Source: Mycobacteriaceae bacterium
Lineage (GTDB): Bacteria; Pseudomonadota; Gammaproteobacteria; Burkholderiales; Burkholderiaceae_D
Length of the DNA stretch: 64,000 nt
Reading direction: 5' to 3'
Assembly (NCBI GenBank): GCA_903970145.1
Contig: CAJCHO010000072.1
Span: forward strand, 1-64,000
In this document: piece after piece, positions 38,317 through 46,500 of the stretch
How positions within the stretch are numbered: the first letter of the stretch is position 1
Layout: each line of letters opens with the position of its first letter
The notes under the pieces: model-generated
Told to the model about the DNA's origin: nothing
Databases searched by the model: none
What the model saw: only the letters and a program-made list of their open reading frames with translations
Program-made: the position numbers and the translations under genes

Positions 38317-39030
38317 ATGGCAGACAGCCACCAGCCGAATGGTGCGGGCACGGCTCTCGGGCTCGCACCCATCAAGATAGCCAATAGCCTCAGGGATCAG
38401 GCCTACGCAGCCATCGAAGACGCCATCATCAATTCCGATATCTACGGAGCCAATGGCGCGATCCGGCTCGACGAGCGACGGCTGTGCGAGGCGCTCGGAA
38501 TCAGCCGCACGCCGGTTCGCGAGGCGATGACCCGACTTGAGCAAAAGGGCCTGCTGCGCACCCTGCCGCGGCGCGGGGTCTACATCGTTCGCAAGACGCG
38601 CCGCGAGCTCATCGAGATGAGCGAAGTCTGGGCGGCGCTCGAGAGCATGGCAGCGCGCCTGGCGACGCTCCACGCCAGCGACGCCGGAATCGCCCGACTG
38701 CGCCACATGTTCGACGAATTCGTCAGTACCCCACCGGCCGCGCACATCGACGAATACTCGGACGCCAATATCGCGTTTCATCAGGCCATCATCGCCCTGT
38801 CGGGATCGGACCTGATGAAGCGCATGACCGAAAACCTCTTTATCCACATGCGGGCCATCCGCCGCCGCACCATTTCCGAGATCGATCGCGCAGAGCGCTC
38901 GATCATCGAACACATGCAGATCATCGATGCACTCGAGCAGCGCGACACCGAGCGTGCCGAGCGCCTCGTGCGCCTGCACTCGCTTGGACTGGCCGAGCAC
39001 GTGCGCAAGTACTGTGACTTTCTGGATTGA
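38317..39030 (+). CDS. GntR-family regulator with FCD domain
   Basis: The 237-residue protein has an N-terminal winged HTH (about residues 20-90; RRLCEALGISRTPVREAMTR) and a C-terminal FCD ligand domain (about 95-230). Likely metal histidines lie in NIAFHQAIIALSG, EHMQIIDAL and RLHSLGLAEHV. FCD regulators sense small organic acids. It is 37 bases after the PanE-like gene with GGGAG before the ATG. I infer control of the adjacent oxalate genes. Confidence 0.86.
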   Translation: MADSHQPNGAGTALGLAPIKIANSLRDQAYAAIEDAIINSDIYGANGAIRLDERRLCEALGISRTPVREAMTRLEQKGLLRTLPRRGVYIVRKTRRELIEMSEVWAALESMAARLATLHASDAGIARLRHMFDEFVSTPPAAHIDEYSDANIAFHQAIIALSGSDLMKRMTENLFIHMRAIRRRTISEIDRAERSIIEHMQIIDALEQRDTERAERLVRLHSLGLAEHVRKYCDFLD

Positions 39031-39117
39031 CCGGATTCGACCTGCCGCGCGAATCGGACCCGAAGCGCTGTCGAGGCCAAGGCAGGTACTGACGCAATAG
39101 CGACACTCGAAGTCCCC

Positions 39118-39123
39118 TATACT
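39118..39123 (+). promoter_or_regulatory. -10-like hexamer before arginase
   Basis: TATACT lies about 73 bases upstream of the arginase start in the 166-base spacer after the GntR gene. No acceptable -35 is seen at 16-18 bases, so the promoter is tentative. Confidence 0.25.
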
Positions 39124-39196
39124 CTTGCCTAGGCTGGGGGCCACCCACTGCGGGTGTCGCTCTCGACATTTCCTGGCGAATTCTCGCGGAGCTTTT

Positions 39197-40165
39197 ATGC
39201 AGTCCAGTCAGTATGCATCCACCGGGACCCATTCCGGGGTCGCGGCGCAACGCGCGGTCAGCCTGATTGGCGCGCCCACCGACATTGGCGCTAGCACCCG
39301 TGGTGCCAGCATGGGCCCCGAGGCGATGCGCGTGGCGCAGATCGGCCCCGCGCTCGCCCGTTTTGGCGTGGATGTGCGCGACTGCGGCAATCTGACCGGG
39401 CCTAGCAACCCGTGGCAAGGCCCCCTCGATGGGTACCGCCATCTCGAGCAGTGCGTCGCCTGGAACCAGGTCATCTATGACGCTGTTCTGGCCGAACTGC
39501 GCCAGGGCCGCATGCCGATCATGCTCGGCGGCGACCACAGCCTTGCGATCGGCTCGATCAGCGCGGTGGCGCGTTATTGCCGCGACAAGGGGCGTGCGCT
39601 GCGCGTGCTGTGGCTGGACGCACATGCCGACTTCAATACGGCAGTCCTGTCACCTTCCGGAAATATCCATGGCATGCCGGTGGCCTGCCTGTGCGGCAAC
39701 GGGCCCGCGGAACTGACCGAATTTGCGGGACCGGGGCGCGCAATCGACCCACGCGAGGTGCGCCAGATCGGCATACGCAGTGTCGATGAGGGCGAGAAGC
39801 GCCTGGTCCATGAAATGGGGGTCGAAGTCTTCGACATGCGTTACATCGACGAGATGGGCATGCGCCATACGATGGAGAGGGCGCTCGCCGGTCTCGATGA
39901 GAACACCCATCTACACGTCAGCCTGGACGTCGATTTCCTTGATCCCGCCATCGCCCCGGGGGTCGGTACCACCGTGCCCGGTGGCCCGAGCTACCGGGAA
40001 GCGCAGCTATGCATGGAGATGATCGCCGACACCGAGCGTCTGGCGTCGCTTGACGTCGTAGAACTCAATCCGGCGCTGGACGTTCATAACAAGACGGCGC
40101 TGCTGGCAGTCGACCTGATCGAGAGCCTGTTCGGCAAAACTACTCTGATGCGCCCGCGCAGCTAA
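39197..40165 (+). CDS. rocF: Arginase
   Basis: The 322-residue ureohydrolase cleaves arginine to ornithine and urea. Manganese ligands are visible in GGDHSLAIG (H114), WLDAHADFN (D141, H143, D145) and SLDVDFLDP. VGTTVPGGPSYREA is also typical of true arginases rather than agmatinases. The ATG at 39197 follows GCGGAGC. Urea transport and urease genes lie about 6-18 kb downstream on the same strand. Confidence 0.9.
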   Translation: MQSSQYASTGTHSGVAAQRAVSLIGAPTDIGASTRGASMGPEAMRVAQIGPALARFGVDVRDCGNLTGPSNPWQGPLDGYRHLEQCVAWNQVIYDAVLAELRQGRMPIMLGGDHSLAIGSISAVARYCRDKGRALRVLWLDAHADFNTAVLSPSGNIHGMPVACLCGNGPAELTEFAGPGRAIDPREVRQIGIRSVDEGEKRLVHEMGVEVFDMRYIDEMGMRHTMERALAGLDENTHLHVSLDVDFLDPAIAPGVGTTVPGGPSYREAQLCMEMIADTERLASLDVVELNPALDVHNKTALLAVDLIESLFGKTTLMRPRS

Positions 40166-40353
40166 GGCAGACGGCTCATTTGCAAAGGGGCCATATGTAT
40201 CTAAGCTTGATGTAGCAACCGAGCTGCAAGAACTGTCATGAATTCGCGCACCGTTGCGTATTCAATACAGGCAGCAGGCTTGGTTGGCATGCGAACAGAT
40301 GGCGCAGCGACTGGTTTGCCCATAATCTCAAGTCTTGCGCTGCACCGACCCAA

Positions 40354-42012
40354 TTGAGCACCAGCGACCAACCTCTCCCGCCCAACCCGTCCACCGTGTC
40401 CCTCGATACCGGTGCGTCGACGCCACCGCTGCGTGGCCTGTTCGACTCGCGCTACACCATCCAGGGCGAGATCGGCAAAGGGTCGATGGGGACCATCTAT
40501 CGGGCCTTCGATTCGCGGCTCGAGAGAGTTGTGGCAATCAAGACGATACGCCTTGACCTGAACCAGGACACGACCGGGGAGCGCCAGCGTCGCTTCGAGC
40601 GCGAAGCGCGCGCCTCGGGGCGCATGAATCATCCCGCGATCGTGACGATCTACGACTCCGGTGTAGCCGACGAGGTCGCCTACATCTCGATGGAATTGCT
40701 CGACGGCACCACCATCGATCGCCTGGTCGAGCATGGCGAACGCCTGGACAGTGCAGCGATCGTGGAGTTCATGCTGCCGATCGCAGAAGCGCTCGACTAC
40801 GCACATTCCCAGGGAGTCGTTCATCGTGACGTCAAGCCCGGCAATATCGTGCGTCTGGCCAATGGTGCGACCAAGCTGACCGACTTTGGCATCGCCCAGT
40901 TCGCGGACACGAGCTTCACCCAGACCGGCATCGTCCTTGGTACCCCCAAGTACATCGCTCCCGAACAGATCAGCGGGCAGCCGGTCGACGGGCGCGCCGA
41001 CATTTTTTCGTTTGGCGTCGTGCTCTATGAGCTGCTGACCGGTCGCGCGCCCTTCATCGCGCCAACTCTGGTTGGCATGATGCACACCGTGCTGCACACC
41101 TCGCCGGACTTGCCGACGCTGTGGAGCCCGGATCTACCGAGCGGCCTCGTCAGTATTCTGGCGCGCTGCCTTGCCAAGGCACCCGAGGAGCGCTACGCCT
41201 CGGCCGCAGAGCTGGTGCGTGACCTGCGCGCCTACAAGACGCTCGCCACCGACGAGGCGCGCATCAGGCGAACTTTTGATGGAATCCCCGGCACCGCCCT
41301 GCCCACACCCATCGACCCCGCCTACGCGCAGACGATTGACACCAATCCGAGCCTGGCTGCCGGCATCTTGGGTGGCCACGCTGGTAGCGCGCGCGCCAGT
41401 CACTCGGGGCGGCTTGCCAATATGCTGGTTGCTGCGCTCGTCGTGGGCGGCGTCTACGCGGTCGCCCGACTGGCTTCTCCGGCTCCAGAATCGGTGGCCA
41501 CACCCACAGGCGCCGCACCCGCAGTCGCTGCACCCAGCGTCGGGTCTACCACCGCCGGACTGCCAGCCGCTGCACCGCTCGCAAACCTGCCGGGCGCGAG
41601 CGGCGAAACGGTGGCGCAGCCGGAGCCGGTCGCACCGGTGCGCGTCCACGAGGCGCCGCGAGTAACGCACCCGCACCCTGCTGCTGCGCCGGCGTCCCAC
41701 AGCGTTACCGCCAGCGAGCGCCAGAGCAATCAGGAATTGCCCGATGGTTCGACACCGCCGCTGTCAGATCGGGCGCACACCGAGACTGCCAATGCGCAGA
41801 ATCAACCTCAGGTCATTGAGCGCTCGCGCACTGAGAGCACGGTACACGTACCAGGCATGTTTGAGCGCACCACTGATCAGGTAGCAGGCTTTTTCAAACA
41901 CCAGCGCGACTGCCTCGTCTACGACAAGTGCCAGAGCACGGCTGCAAATCCCCAGAGCGGTGCAGCCGCTCAAAATCCCACCCAGAAAAGCACACCGCAG
42001 ACTTCTCCCTGA
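40354..42012 (+). CDS. Transmembrane Ser/Thr protein kinase (PknB-like)
   Basis: The 552-residue protein has a cytoplasmic Hanks-type kinase domain (about residues 34-300). This contains the glycine loop GKGSMG, catalytic Lys in VAIK (K63), HRDVKPGN (D159), DFG (177-179) and APEQ. One membrane span follows (about 354-374). The periplasmic tail is about 175 residues, rich in Ala and Pro, and ends near HQRDCLVYDKCQSTA. No PASTA repeats are present. The TTG start is the only one that fits the kinase N-terminus, and no strong ribosome site is seen. A W-rich lipoprotein gene follows. Confidence 0.85.
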   Translation: MSTSDQPLPPNPSTVSLDTGASTPPLRGLFDSRYTIQGEIGKGSMGTIYRAFDSRLERVVAIKTIRLDLNQDTTGERQRRFEREARASGRMNHPAIVTIYDSGVADEVAYISMELLDGTTIDRLVEHGERLDSAAIVEFMLPIAEALDYAHSQGVVHRDVKPGNIVRLANGATKLTDFGIAQFADTSFTQTGIVLGTPKYIAPEQISGQPVDGRADIFSFGVVLYELLTGRAPFIAPTLVGMMHTVLHTSPDLPTLWSPDLPSGLVSILARCLAKAPEERYASAAELVRDLRAYKTLATDEARIRRTFDGIPGTALPTPIDPAYAQTIDTNPSLAAGILGGHAGSARASHSGRLANMLVAALVVGGVYAVARLASPAPESVATPTGAAPAVAAPSVGSTTAGLPAAAPLANLPGASGETVAQPEPVAPVRVHEAPRVTHPHPAAAPASHSVTASERQSNQELPDGSTPPLSDRAHTETANAQNQPQVIERSRTESTVHVPGMFERTTDQVAGFFKHQRDCLVYDKCQSTAANPQSGAAAQNPTQKSTPQTSP

Positions 42013-42270
42013 GCAGCGCTCGCGCGCGGCAGGAGCGGCCACTTACATGTGGTTACAAATAACAGCGCATTCCCCTGCGCCGCCGTCCACCCATGAGGTT
42101 TTGAAACGTTTATTGTGCAGGCTTGCGTCTTAAGTGCGCTGCGCGATAGACCGTAACCCCGCCTCGGGGTCTCATGGCAGCGCGGCAATCGGGCGCGCCA
42201 TCGATGCGCCAGGCGTCTTCAATCCGACGACGCCGATGCGCCATGTGCAACCAAACAGTCGGGGACTCCA

Positions 42271-43539
42271 TTGAAACCAAAGATCGCCATTCTCAGCACG
42301 CTCGGTACGGCGCTGCTGGCAGCCTGTGCCAGCCCACCTCCGCCTCCGCCTCCGCGGGCCTACGTGGAAGTGGCTGCACCCGCTCCGGTGTATGAGCCGG
42401 CGCCGCAGCCGGTAGTCAGCGTCTATGTGGATCCACCCCTTGAGGCACCCCCTCCGATTTCGATCAGTTACGCGCCACCGCCGATGCTCGTTGAGACGCC
42501 ACCGCCGATGCCGGCCGTTGGCATGTACTGGACCGGTGGCTACTGGGACTGGCAGGGCACCTGGGTCTGGGCGCACGGGCGCTGGGCCGGTCCGCCGCAA
42601 CCAGGTTACGGATGGAACAACCCCTACTATGAGAACCGTGGCGGCGCGGTAGTCTTCGTCACCGGGCACTGGTCACCCCCTGGCGTCGTCTTCGCACCGC
42701 CGGCGATCGGCATCAGCATCACCGCTGCGGTCGTGCTACCCGGAATAGCGATCGGCGTCGCGCCGATCGGCCCACCCGGAGTGTTTGTTCCGAGCCCCCC
42801 GGGATCGCGTCCGGGCTTCATCGTGCCCGCTCCCTTCGGGACGGCTCCGGCAGTCGTGACCGGCGCACCGCCGGTCGTCGCGGTCGGCATGCACATCACT
42901 AACAACACCACCAACGTCACGAACGTCACCAACGTGACCAACGTAAACAACGTCACGGTGGTGGCACCAGCGAGCGCCACGGCCAACGGCCAGGCCGTCA
43001 ATTCGACGGTACCGGCCTCGGCCCACCTGGCGGCGGCACAGACTCCCGTAGTCAAGGCACCGGCACCGGAACCGGCTTCGGCCAAGGCCATCCCCGCCTA
43101 CACGCCAGGTAAGCCACTGCCAACGCTGCCGGCAGCGCAGACGGTGCGTCCGGCGGTGACGCCGACCTTCTCGCATCCTGCTGCAGCGACCCAGACCCGG
43201 CCGACCACGCCGACACCAGCGGCCCAGCCCGAGCGTCCGACTCCGGCCGCCACCAAGCCGGCGACACCCGAGGCGGAATCGCGTCCGAACGAGCCTGCCG
43301 CAAGACCTGGGGCCAAGCCGCCAACGCCGGCGCCCAAGTCTGAATCGGCGAGCCATCCGGAGGCGGCCGAGAAGCCCGCTTCACGGCCACCGGCGCAGAC
43401 CCGGCCCGCACCAAAGCCTGAGGCCGGTGAAAAGCCCGCAGCCAAACCAGCCGCGCCCAAGCCGGAAGCCGAAAAACCGGCGGCGCCCAAGCCCAAGAGC
43501 CCTCCTTCCAAGGAGAATGAGAAGAAGGAAGAGCATTAA
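42271..43539 (+). CDS. WxxGxW-repeat lipoprotein with Asn-Val-Thr repeat and Pro/Ala/Lys tail
   Basis: The 422-residue protein has a lipoprotein signal (lipobox LAAC, cysteine 19), then Pro-rich sequence. An aromatic segment with the YWTGGYWDWQGTWVWAHGRW pattern of WxxGxW proteins follows. Residues 215-229 are a tandem NVT-type repeat. The last 200 residues are a low-complexity Pro/Ala/Glu/Lys tail ending in KKEEH. The start is TTG at 42271. It is probably an outer-membrane lipoprotein that reaches through peptidoglycan. It is downstream of the kinase and could be its substrate, which is inference. Confidence 0.7.
   Translation: MKPKIAILSTLGTALLAACASPPPPPPPRAYVEVAAPAPVYEPAPQPVVSVYVDPPLEAPPPISISYAPPPMLVETPPPMPAVGMYWTGGYWDWQGTWVWAHGRWAGPPQPGYGWNNPYYENRGGAVVFVTGHWSPPGVVFAPPAIGISITAAVVLPGIAIGVAPIGPPGVFVPSPPGSRPGFIVPAPFGTAPAVVTGAPPVVAVGMHITNNTTNVTNVTNVTNVNNVTVVAPASATANGQAVNSTVPASAHLAAAQTPVVKAPAPEPASAKAIPAYTPGKPLPTLPAAQTVRPAVTPTFSHPAAATQTRPTTPTPAAQPERPTPAATKPATPEAESRPNEPAARPGAKPPTPAPKSESASHPEAAEKPASRPPAQTRPAPKPEAGEKPAAKPAAPKPEAEKPAAPKPKSPPSKENEKKEEH
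42913..42957 (+). repeat. Five 9-bp tandem units encoding N-V-T/N
   Basis: Five units of AACGTNANN (AACGTCACG, AACGTCACC, AACGTGACC, AACGTAAAC, AACGTCACG) encode NVTNVTNVTNVNNVT. Variation is mostly at wobble positions, so the amino-acid pattern appears selected. Confidence 0.75.
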
Positions 43540-43551
43540 AAGCCTGGATAA

Positions 43552-43572
43552 CACCCGGTCCTCGACCGGGTG
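43552..43572. terminator. Hairpin after the lipoprotein gene
   Basis: CACCCGGTC and GACCGGGTG form a 9-bp perfect stem with a 3-base loop, 13 bases after the stop. It has no T tract and stands just before a stronger terminator, so it may act with it or be an RNA-end structure. Confidence 0.4.
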
Positions 43573-43584
43573 CAGCAAGGCAGT

Positions 43585-43620
43585 AAAAGGCCCCGCACGC
43601 TACGCGTGCGAGGCCTTTTT
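43585..43620. terminator. Bidirectional rho-independent terminator
   Basis: AAAAGGCC-C-CGCACGC, loop TAC, GCGTGCG-A-GGCCTTTTT: a long GC stem with one mismatch, flanked by five Ts on the plus side and four on the minus side. It lies between the convergent lipoprotein and PLC-like genes and should end both transcripts. Confidence 0.85.
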
Positions 43621-43652
43621 GTTTTCGGTGGCACGCTCCGGGATTGCGGTGC

Positions 43653-45011
43653 CTATGCGCTGGCTCGAGCGGCGAGGATGGCGCGCACGAGAGTGCGCGT
43701 GTGTTCGCCGAAATTTCCCATCAGCGGAACCAGGGCGCGGGTCATGGCGTCCTGGGTCGCGGCGGGCGAAGTCGCCAGTAGCGCGTACAGATCGACGCCA
43801 CTCTCGCTCTCCCCCATCACATAGTCGGGATCCGAAGTGAATTTGGCCGGAAGACTCGCCGCCAAAAGCGCATCCAGTGAGTCAGCCTCGTCATAGGCCT
43901 GCCGTGAAATGATCTCGCGCGGCGCGTCATCCGAATAATCCCTTATCACGTTGCGCGTGCGATCGCGCAAGGCGAGAATCGGGGCATCCGCGAAATCACC
44001 GCGCAGATAATCGGCACGCAGCCGGTGCAGCTGATAGTTCTCAAGCGCCAGATGACGGTTGGAGACGAGGATGATCGCTTCCCGCTTGCCCGTGTGAAAA
44101 CCCGCCAGGTCCATGCTGTTGATCCATAACATGCGCGCAAGACTAACTCCCGGCAGGACCCGGGCATGGTAGGGCTGGGTCAGGTCCTGCGTGTAATGTA
44201 GCGCCCAGCCGGTAAAACGAAAGCCCCAATAGGGATGTCCGGTGCGCAGGGCATAGACGGCGAGCGATTTCCAGAGATGGATGCGGTATTCGGCGAGGGT
44301 GCGACCGAGAAACGGCGCCGCCCGATAGGTAATCGCTGACTCGTGGTAAAAGCCCATGTGCAAGGGCGCCTGGCTGCCGAATTCGACCGCCGGATTCCCG
44401 AACGGCTGGCGCCCAAGGCCATAGCGCGCACCGTAGGCCGTACCATTGTCGGACCAGACTCCGATGTCCATTCCGTAGTCCGGCTCGTCCGAAGCGGTGG
44501 CGATCACATCAGTCACCGCCACGAGATCGCCCGTGCGCAATGCCGCGAACGTCGTGTACTTGGTCGTCTCGCTGCGCAAGAGCGTCGTCACGGCGGCTTC
44601 CTCCAAGCGCACGCGCTCACCCAGTGCCGCCCCAGGTGGCAGCTGCACGAACAGGCCCAGGCGTGCCCCGGGATTGATGCGCGTGGCGTCCGTAAAGCCT
44701 TGGCGCAAATTCGCTCCAGCGTCAGGCCGCGCCGCAAAGGCAAGAGCATCGGGTCGCGCCGGATAATTGGGCACGTGCTGGCGCGCCCAGAGTTCCTCGT
44801 CGGCCAATAGGTGCGCAAGGCCCGCCGACTCGCCGGCGAGGAAGGTATCCAGTTCTTCGGCGGGCACGGCCGGTAAACGCGTGATCTCGGGCATCACCGC
44901 CAGGGCCTGCCAGGTGCACAGGGCGTGGTTGCTCCAGGCGCCGGCACCCGTACCAATCGATAGCGCAGCCACGCAGAAACCGGCACGAGCGACGCCATAC
45001 AGAAGATTCAT
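43653..45011 (-). CDS. Secreted zinc phospholipase C/P1 nuclease-like enzyme
   Basis: The 452-residue protein has a signal peptide that would cut before W26, so the mature N-terminus is Trp, as in zinc-dependent phospholipase C and P1 nuclease where that Trp binds zinc. Later ligand spacing also matches this superfamily: ALHYTQDLTQPYH (H272-x3-D276-x5-H282) and NRHLALENY (H320-x3-E324). Other ligands are less clear (H29 and D182 are candidates). A phosphodiester-cleaving exoenzyme is likely; the substrate is unknown. The ATG at 45011 has GGAG 7 bases upstream. Confidence 0.65.
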   Translation of the reverse strand: MNLLYGVARAGFCVAALSIGTGAGAWSNHALCTWQALAVMPEITRLPAVPAEELDTFLAGESAGLAHLLADEELWARQHVPNYPARPDALAFAARPDAGANLRQGFTDATRINPGARLGLFVQLPPGAALGERVRLEEAAVTTLLRSETTKYTTFAALRTGDLVAVTDVIATASDEPDYGMDIGVWSDNGTAYGARYGLGRQPFGNPAVEFGSQAPLHMGFYHESAITYRAAPFLGRTLAEYRIHLWKSLAVYALRTGHPYWGFRFTGWALHYTQDLTQPYHARVLPGVSLARMLWINSMDLAGFHTGKREAIILVSNRHLALENYQLHRLRADYLRGDFADAPILALRDRTRNVIRDYSDDAPREIISRQAYDEADSLDALLAASLPAKFTSDPDYVMGESESGVDLYALLATSPAATQDAMTRALVPLMGNFGEHTRTLVRAILAARASA

Positions 45012-45140
45012 CGCACTGCTCCGCAAGGAGCGTCGCGCAGAACCGCGACGCCGTGGTTGCGGCGATGATACCGTGCTTAGCTGAACCCGGCGGCCAAACT
45101 ACGGCGCCAGGATGGTTGGTATGCCTGAAAGCGTGAATTG

Positions 45141-46214
45141 ATGAGACTGCGAAACTATGTAGTGGTGGCGGCAACGCTATGCCTTGTTCTCGCGATTGCG
45201 GCCCGACCGGCGTGCTCCCCGGCTCCCCCGTCAAGCCAGCGTGAACACGAGGTGCTGTCTCGCTACCTGCAGGCAAGTCCGGTGCGGCGCGTCGATTTCT
45301 GGCGTGACACCTTGGCGAGGCCGCTTGCCCAGCGTATCGGTCCCGCGTCACCGGAAATGCTCGCCTTTCTGCGCGCAACGAACCAGCTTGAGGGCTTCAA
45401 GACCTTCGTTCATGCGTCCAAGGCGTCGCCGCAGTTTCGCAGCGACGTCGAGCAGGCCATTGCCGAGCTGCCCGCCCCGGTCATCGGGCTCGTAAAAGAC
45501 CGGCTCGCGGGCATCTACTTCGTCGAGGGTCTGGGTAGCAGTGGGTTTACCGAGCTGGTACAGGACGACTCCGGCAAGCCGGTTGCTGCTTTCGTCGTGC
45601 TCGATAGTGGTGAGCTGACAGGCCGTCGCGCCAATCAGTGGGCCACGTGGAAGGAGAGCACGCCCTTCACGGGGGACAGTGCGAAGCTCGAGGTGGCGAT
45701 CGAGGACAAGGCGGCGAACACCACTGCAGGCGCGGTCCAGTACATCCTTTTACACGAACTCGGACACGTGACAGCGGTCGGGCGCCGGCTCGATCCGATC
45801 TGGATAACGCCTACCCGCGAGATTGGGCGGGCGGAGGACTTCCCATTTTTCGCGCAGAGCTGGCGCGTGCGTGACGAACGCATCGTCAGTCTGTTTGACG
45901 ACCAGTTCATCCTGCGAAGCGATGTAGTCTATTACCTTGGCGCCAGGCTCGACGCCAGCAGAATGATCGACACCTACACCCAGCTTGCGGCGACCAATTT
46001 CCCGACCCTGTACGCCGCAACCTCCTATTCGGACGACTTTGCCGAATCCTTTGCCAACTATGTGCACACGGTACTGCTGCACAAGCCCTTTGCGATCGTA
46101 ATTCATGACGGCGACCGGGTAATGCGCTACGGCGCCTGTTGGGATGAGCCGCGCTGCGCCGGCAAGCGGCGCATCCTCGAGGAGCTGCTCGAAACGCGGC
46201 ACGGCTCGCCCTAA
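45141..46214 (+). CDS. Secreted HExxH zinc-metalloprotease-like protein
   Basis: The 357-residue protein has an N-terminal hydrophobic signal and a zincin motif LLHELGHV (H205, E206, H209). The region SDDFAESFANYVHTVL offers a Glu or His as third ligand, as in gluzincin-type folds. No specific peptidase family is recognised. It is divergent from the PLC-like gene with only 129 bases between starts, so both may share control. The ATG at 45141 directly follows a TTG alternative. Confidence 0.6.
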   Translation: MRLRNYVVVAATLCLVLAIAARPACSPAPPSSQREHEVLSRYLQASPVRRVDFWRDTLARPLAQRIGPASPEMLAFLRATNQLEGFKTFVHASKASPQFRSDVEQAIAELPAPVIGLVKDRLAGIYFVEGLGSSGFTELVQDDSGKPVAAFVVLDSGELTGRRANQWATWKESTPFTGDSAKLEVAIEDKAANTTAGAVQYILLHELGHVTAVGRRLDPIWITPTREIGRAEDFPFFAQSWRVRDERIVSLFDDQFILRSDVVYYLGARLDASRMIDTYTQLAATNFPTLYAATSYSDDFAESFANYVHTVLLHKPFAIVIHDGDRVMRYGACWDEPRCAGKRRILEELLETRHGSP

Positions 46215-46224
46215 GTACCCCCCG

Positions 46225-46246
46225 GAGGGCGTGCATGCACACCCTC
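46225..46246. terminator. Hairpin after the metalloprotease-like gene
   Basis: GAGGG-C-GTGC with the centre AT and GCAC-A-CCCTC form an imperfect inverted repeat 11 bases after the stop. There is no T tract. It could end the upstream transcript before the urt promoter. Confidence 0.35.
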
Positions 46247-46286
46247 GGACGCGCCACGCCTCAAAATAGGGTCGCCGGCTCCAATC

Positions 46287-46309
46287 TGGTGCGCGACCCG
46301 GAATTGAAC
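46287..46309 (-). other. tRNA 3'-end-like sequence
   Basis: On the minus strand the sequence reads GTTCAATTCC, then GGGTCGCG, then CACCA, which is the order of a T-loop, acceptor end and CCA of a tRNA gene. No matching 5' acceptor half is found, and the T-stem does not pair. It may be a tRNA remnant or an old integration site, or chance. Confidence 0.3.
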
Positions 46310-46369
46310 GCCCAGTTAGTTAGCAACAACAATCAGACCCGTTAGGCACTTACGCCAGATCACGGTGCA

Positions 46370-46385
46370 TGGCACGCACCTTGCG
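46370..46385 (+). promoter_or_regulatory. Sigma-54 promoter of the urt-ure cluster
   Basis: TGGCACG, four bases, then TTGCG: an almost perfect sigma-54 (RpoN) -24/-12 element, with GG (46371-46372) and GC (46383-46384) at exact spacing. It is about 116 bases before urtA and points at it. NtrC-dependent control by nitrogen limitation is expected. I did not find a convincing NtrC box. Confidence 0.75.
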
Positions 46386-46500
46386 TTGACCCAGCCAAGC
46401 CCGCAGGGCGGCGCCTCGACGTCGCTAAGGAACGAGCCCAATCGGTGATAGCTCACCTTTGGAGGACTCGCTGTGGGTGTCCACTTCCTGGGAGATACCT

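Noticed and set aside
46364-46380. GGTGC-N7-GCACC around the urt promoter as an NtrC site.
   Set aside because: NtrC sites have the arms in the opposite order (GCACC then GGTGC), and this repeat overlaps the promoter itself.
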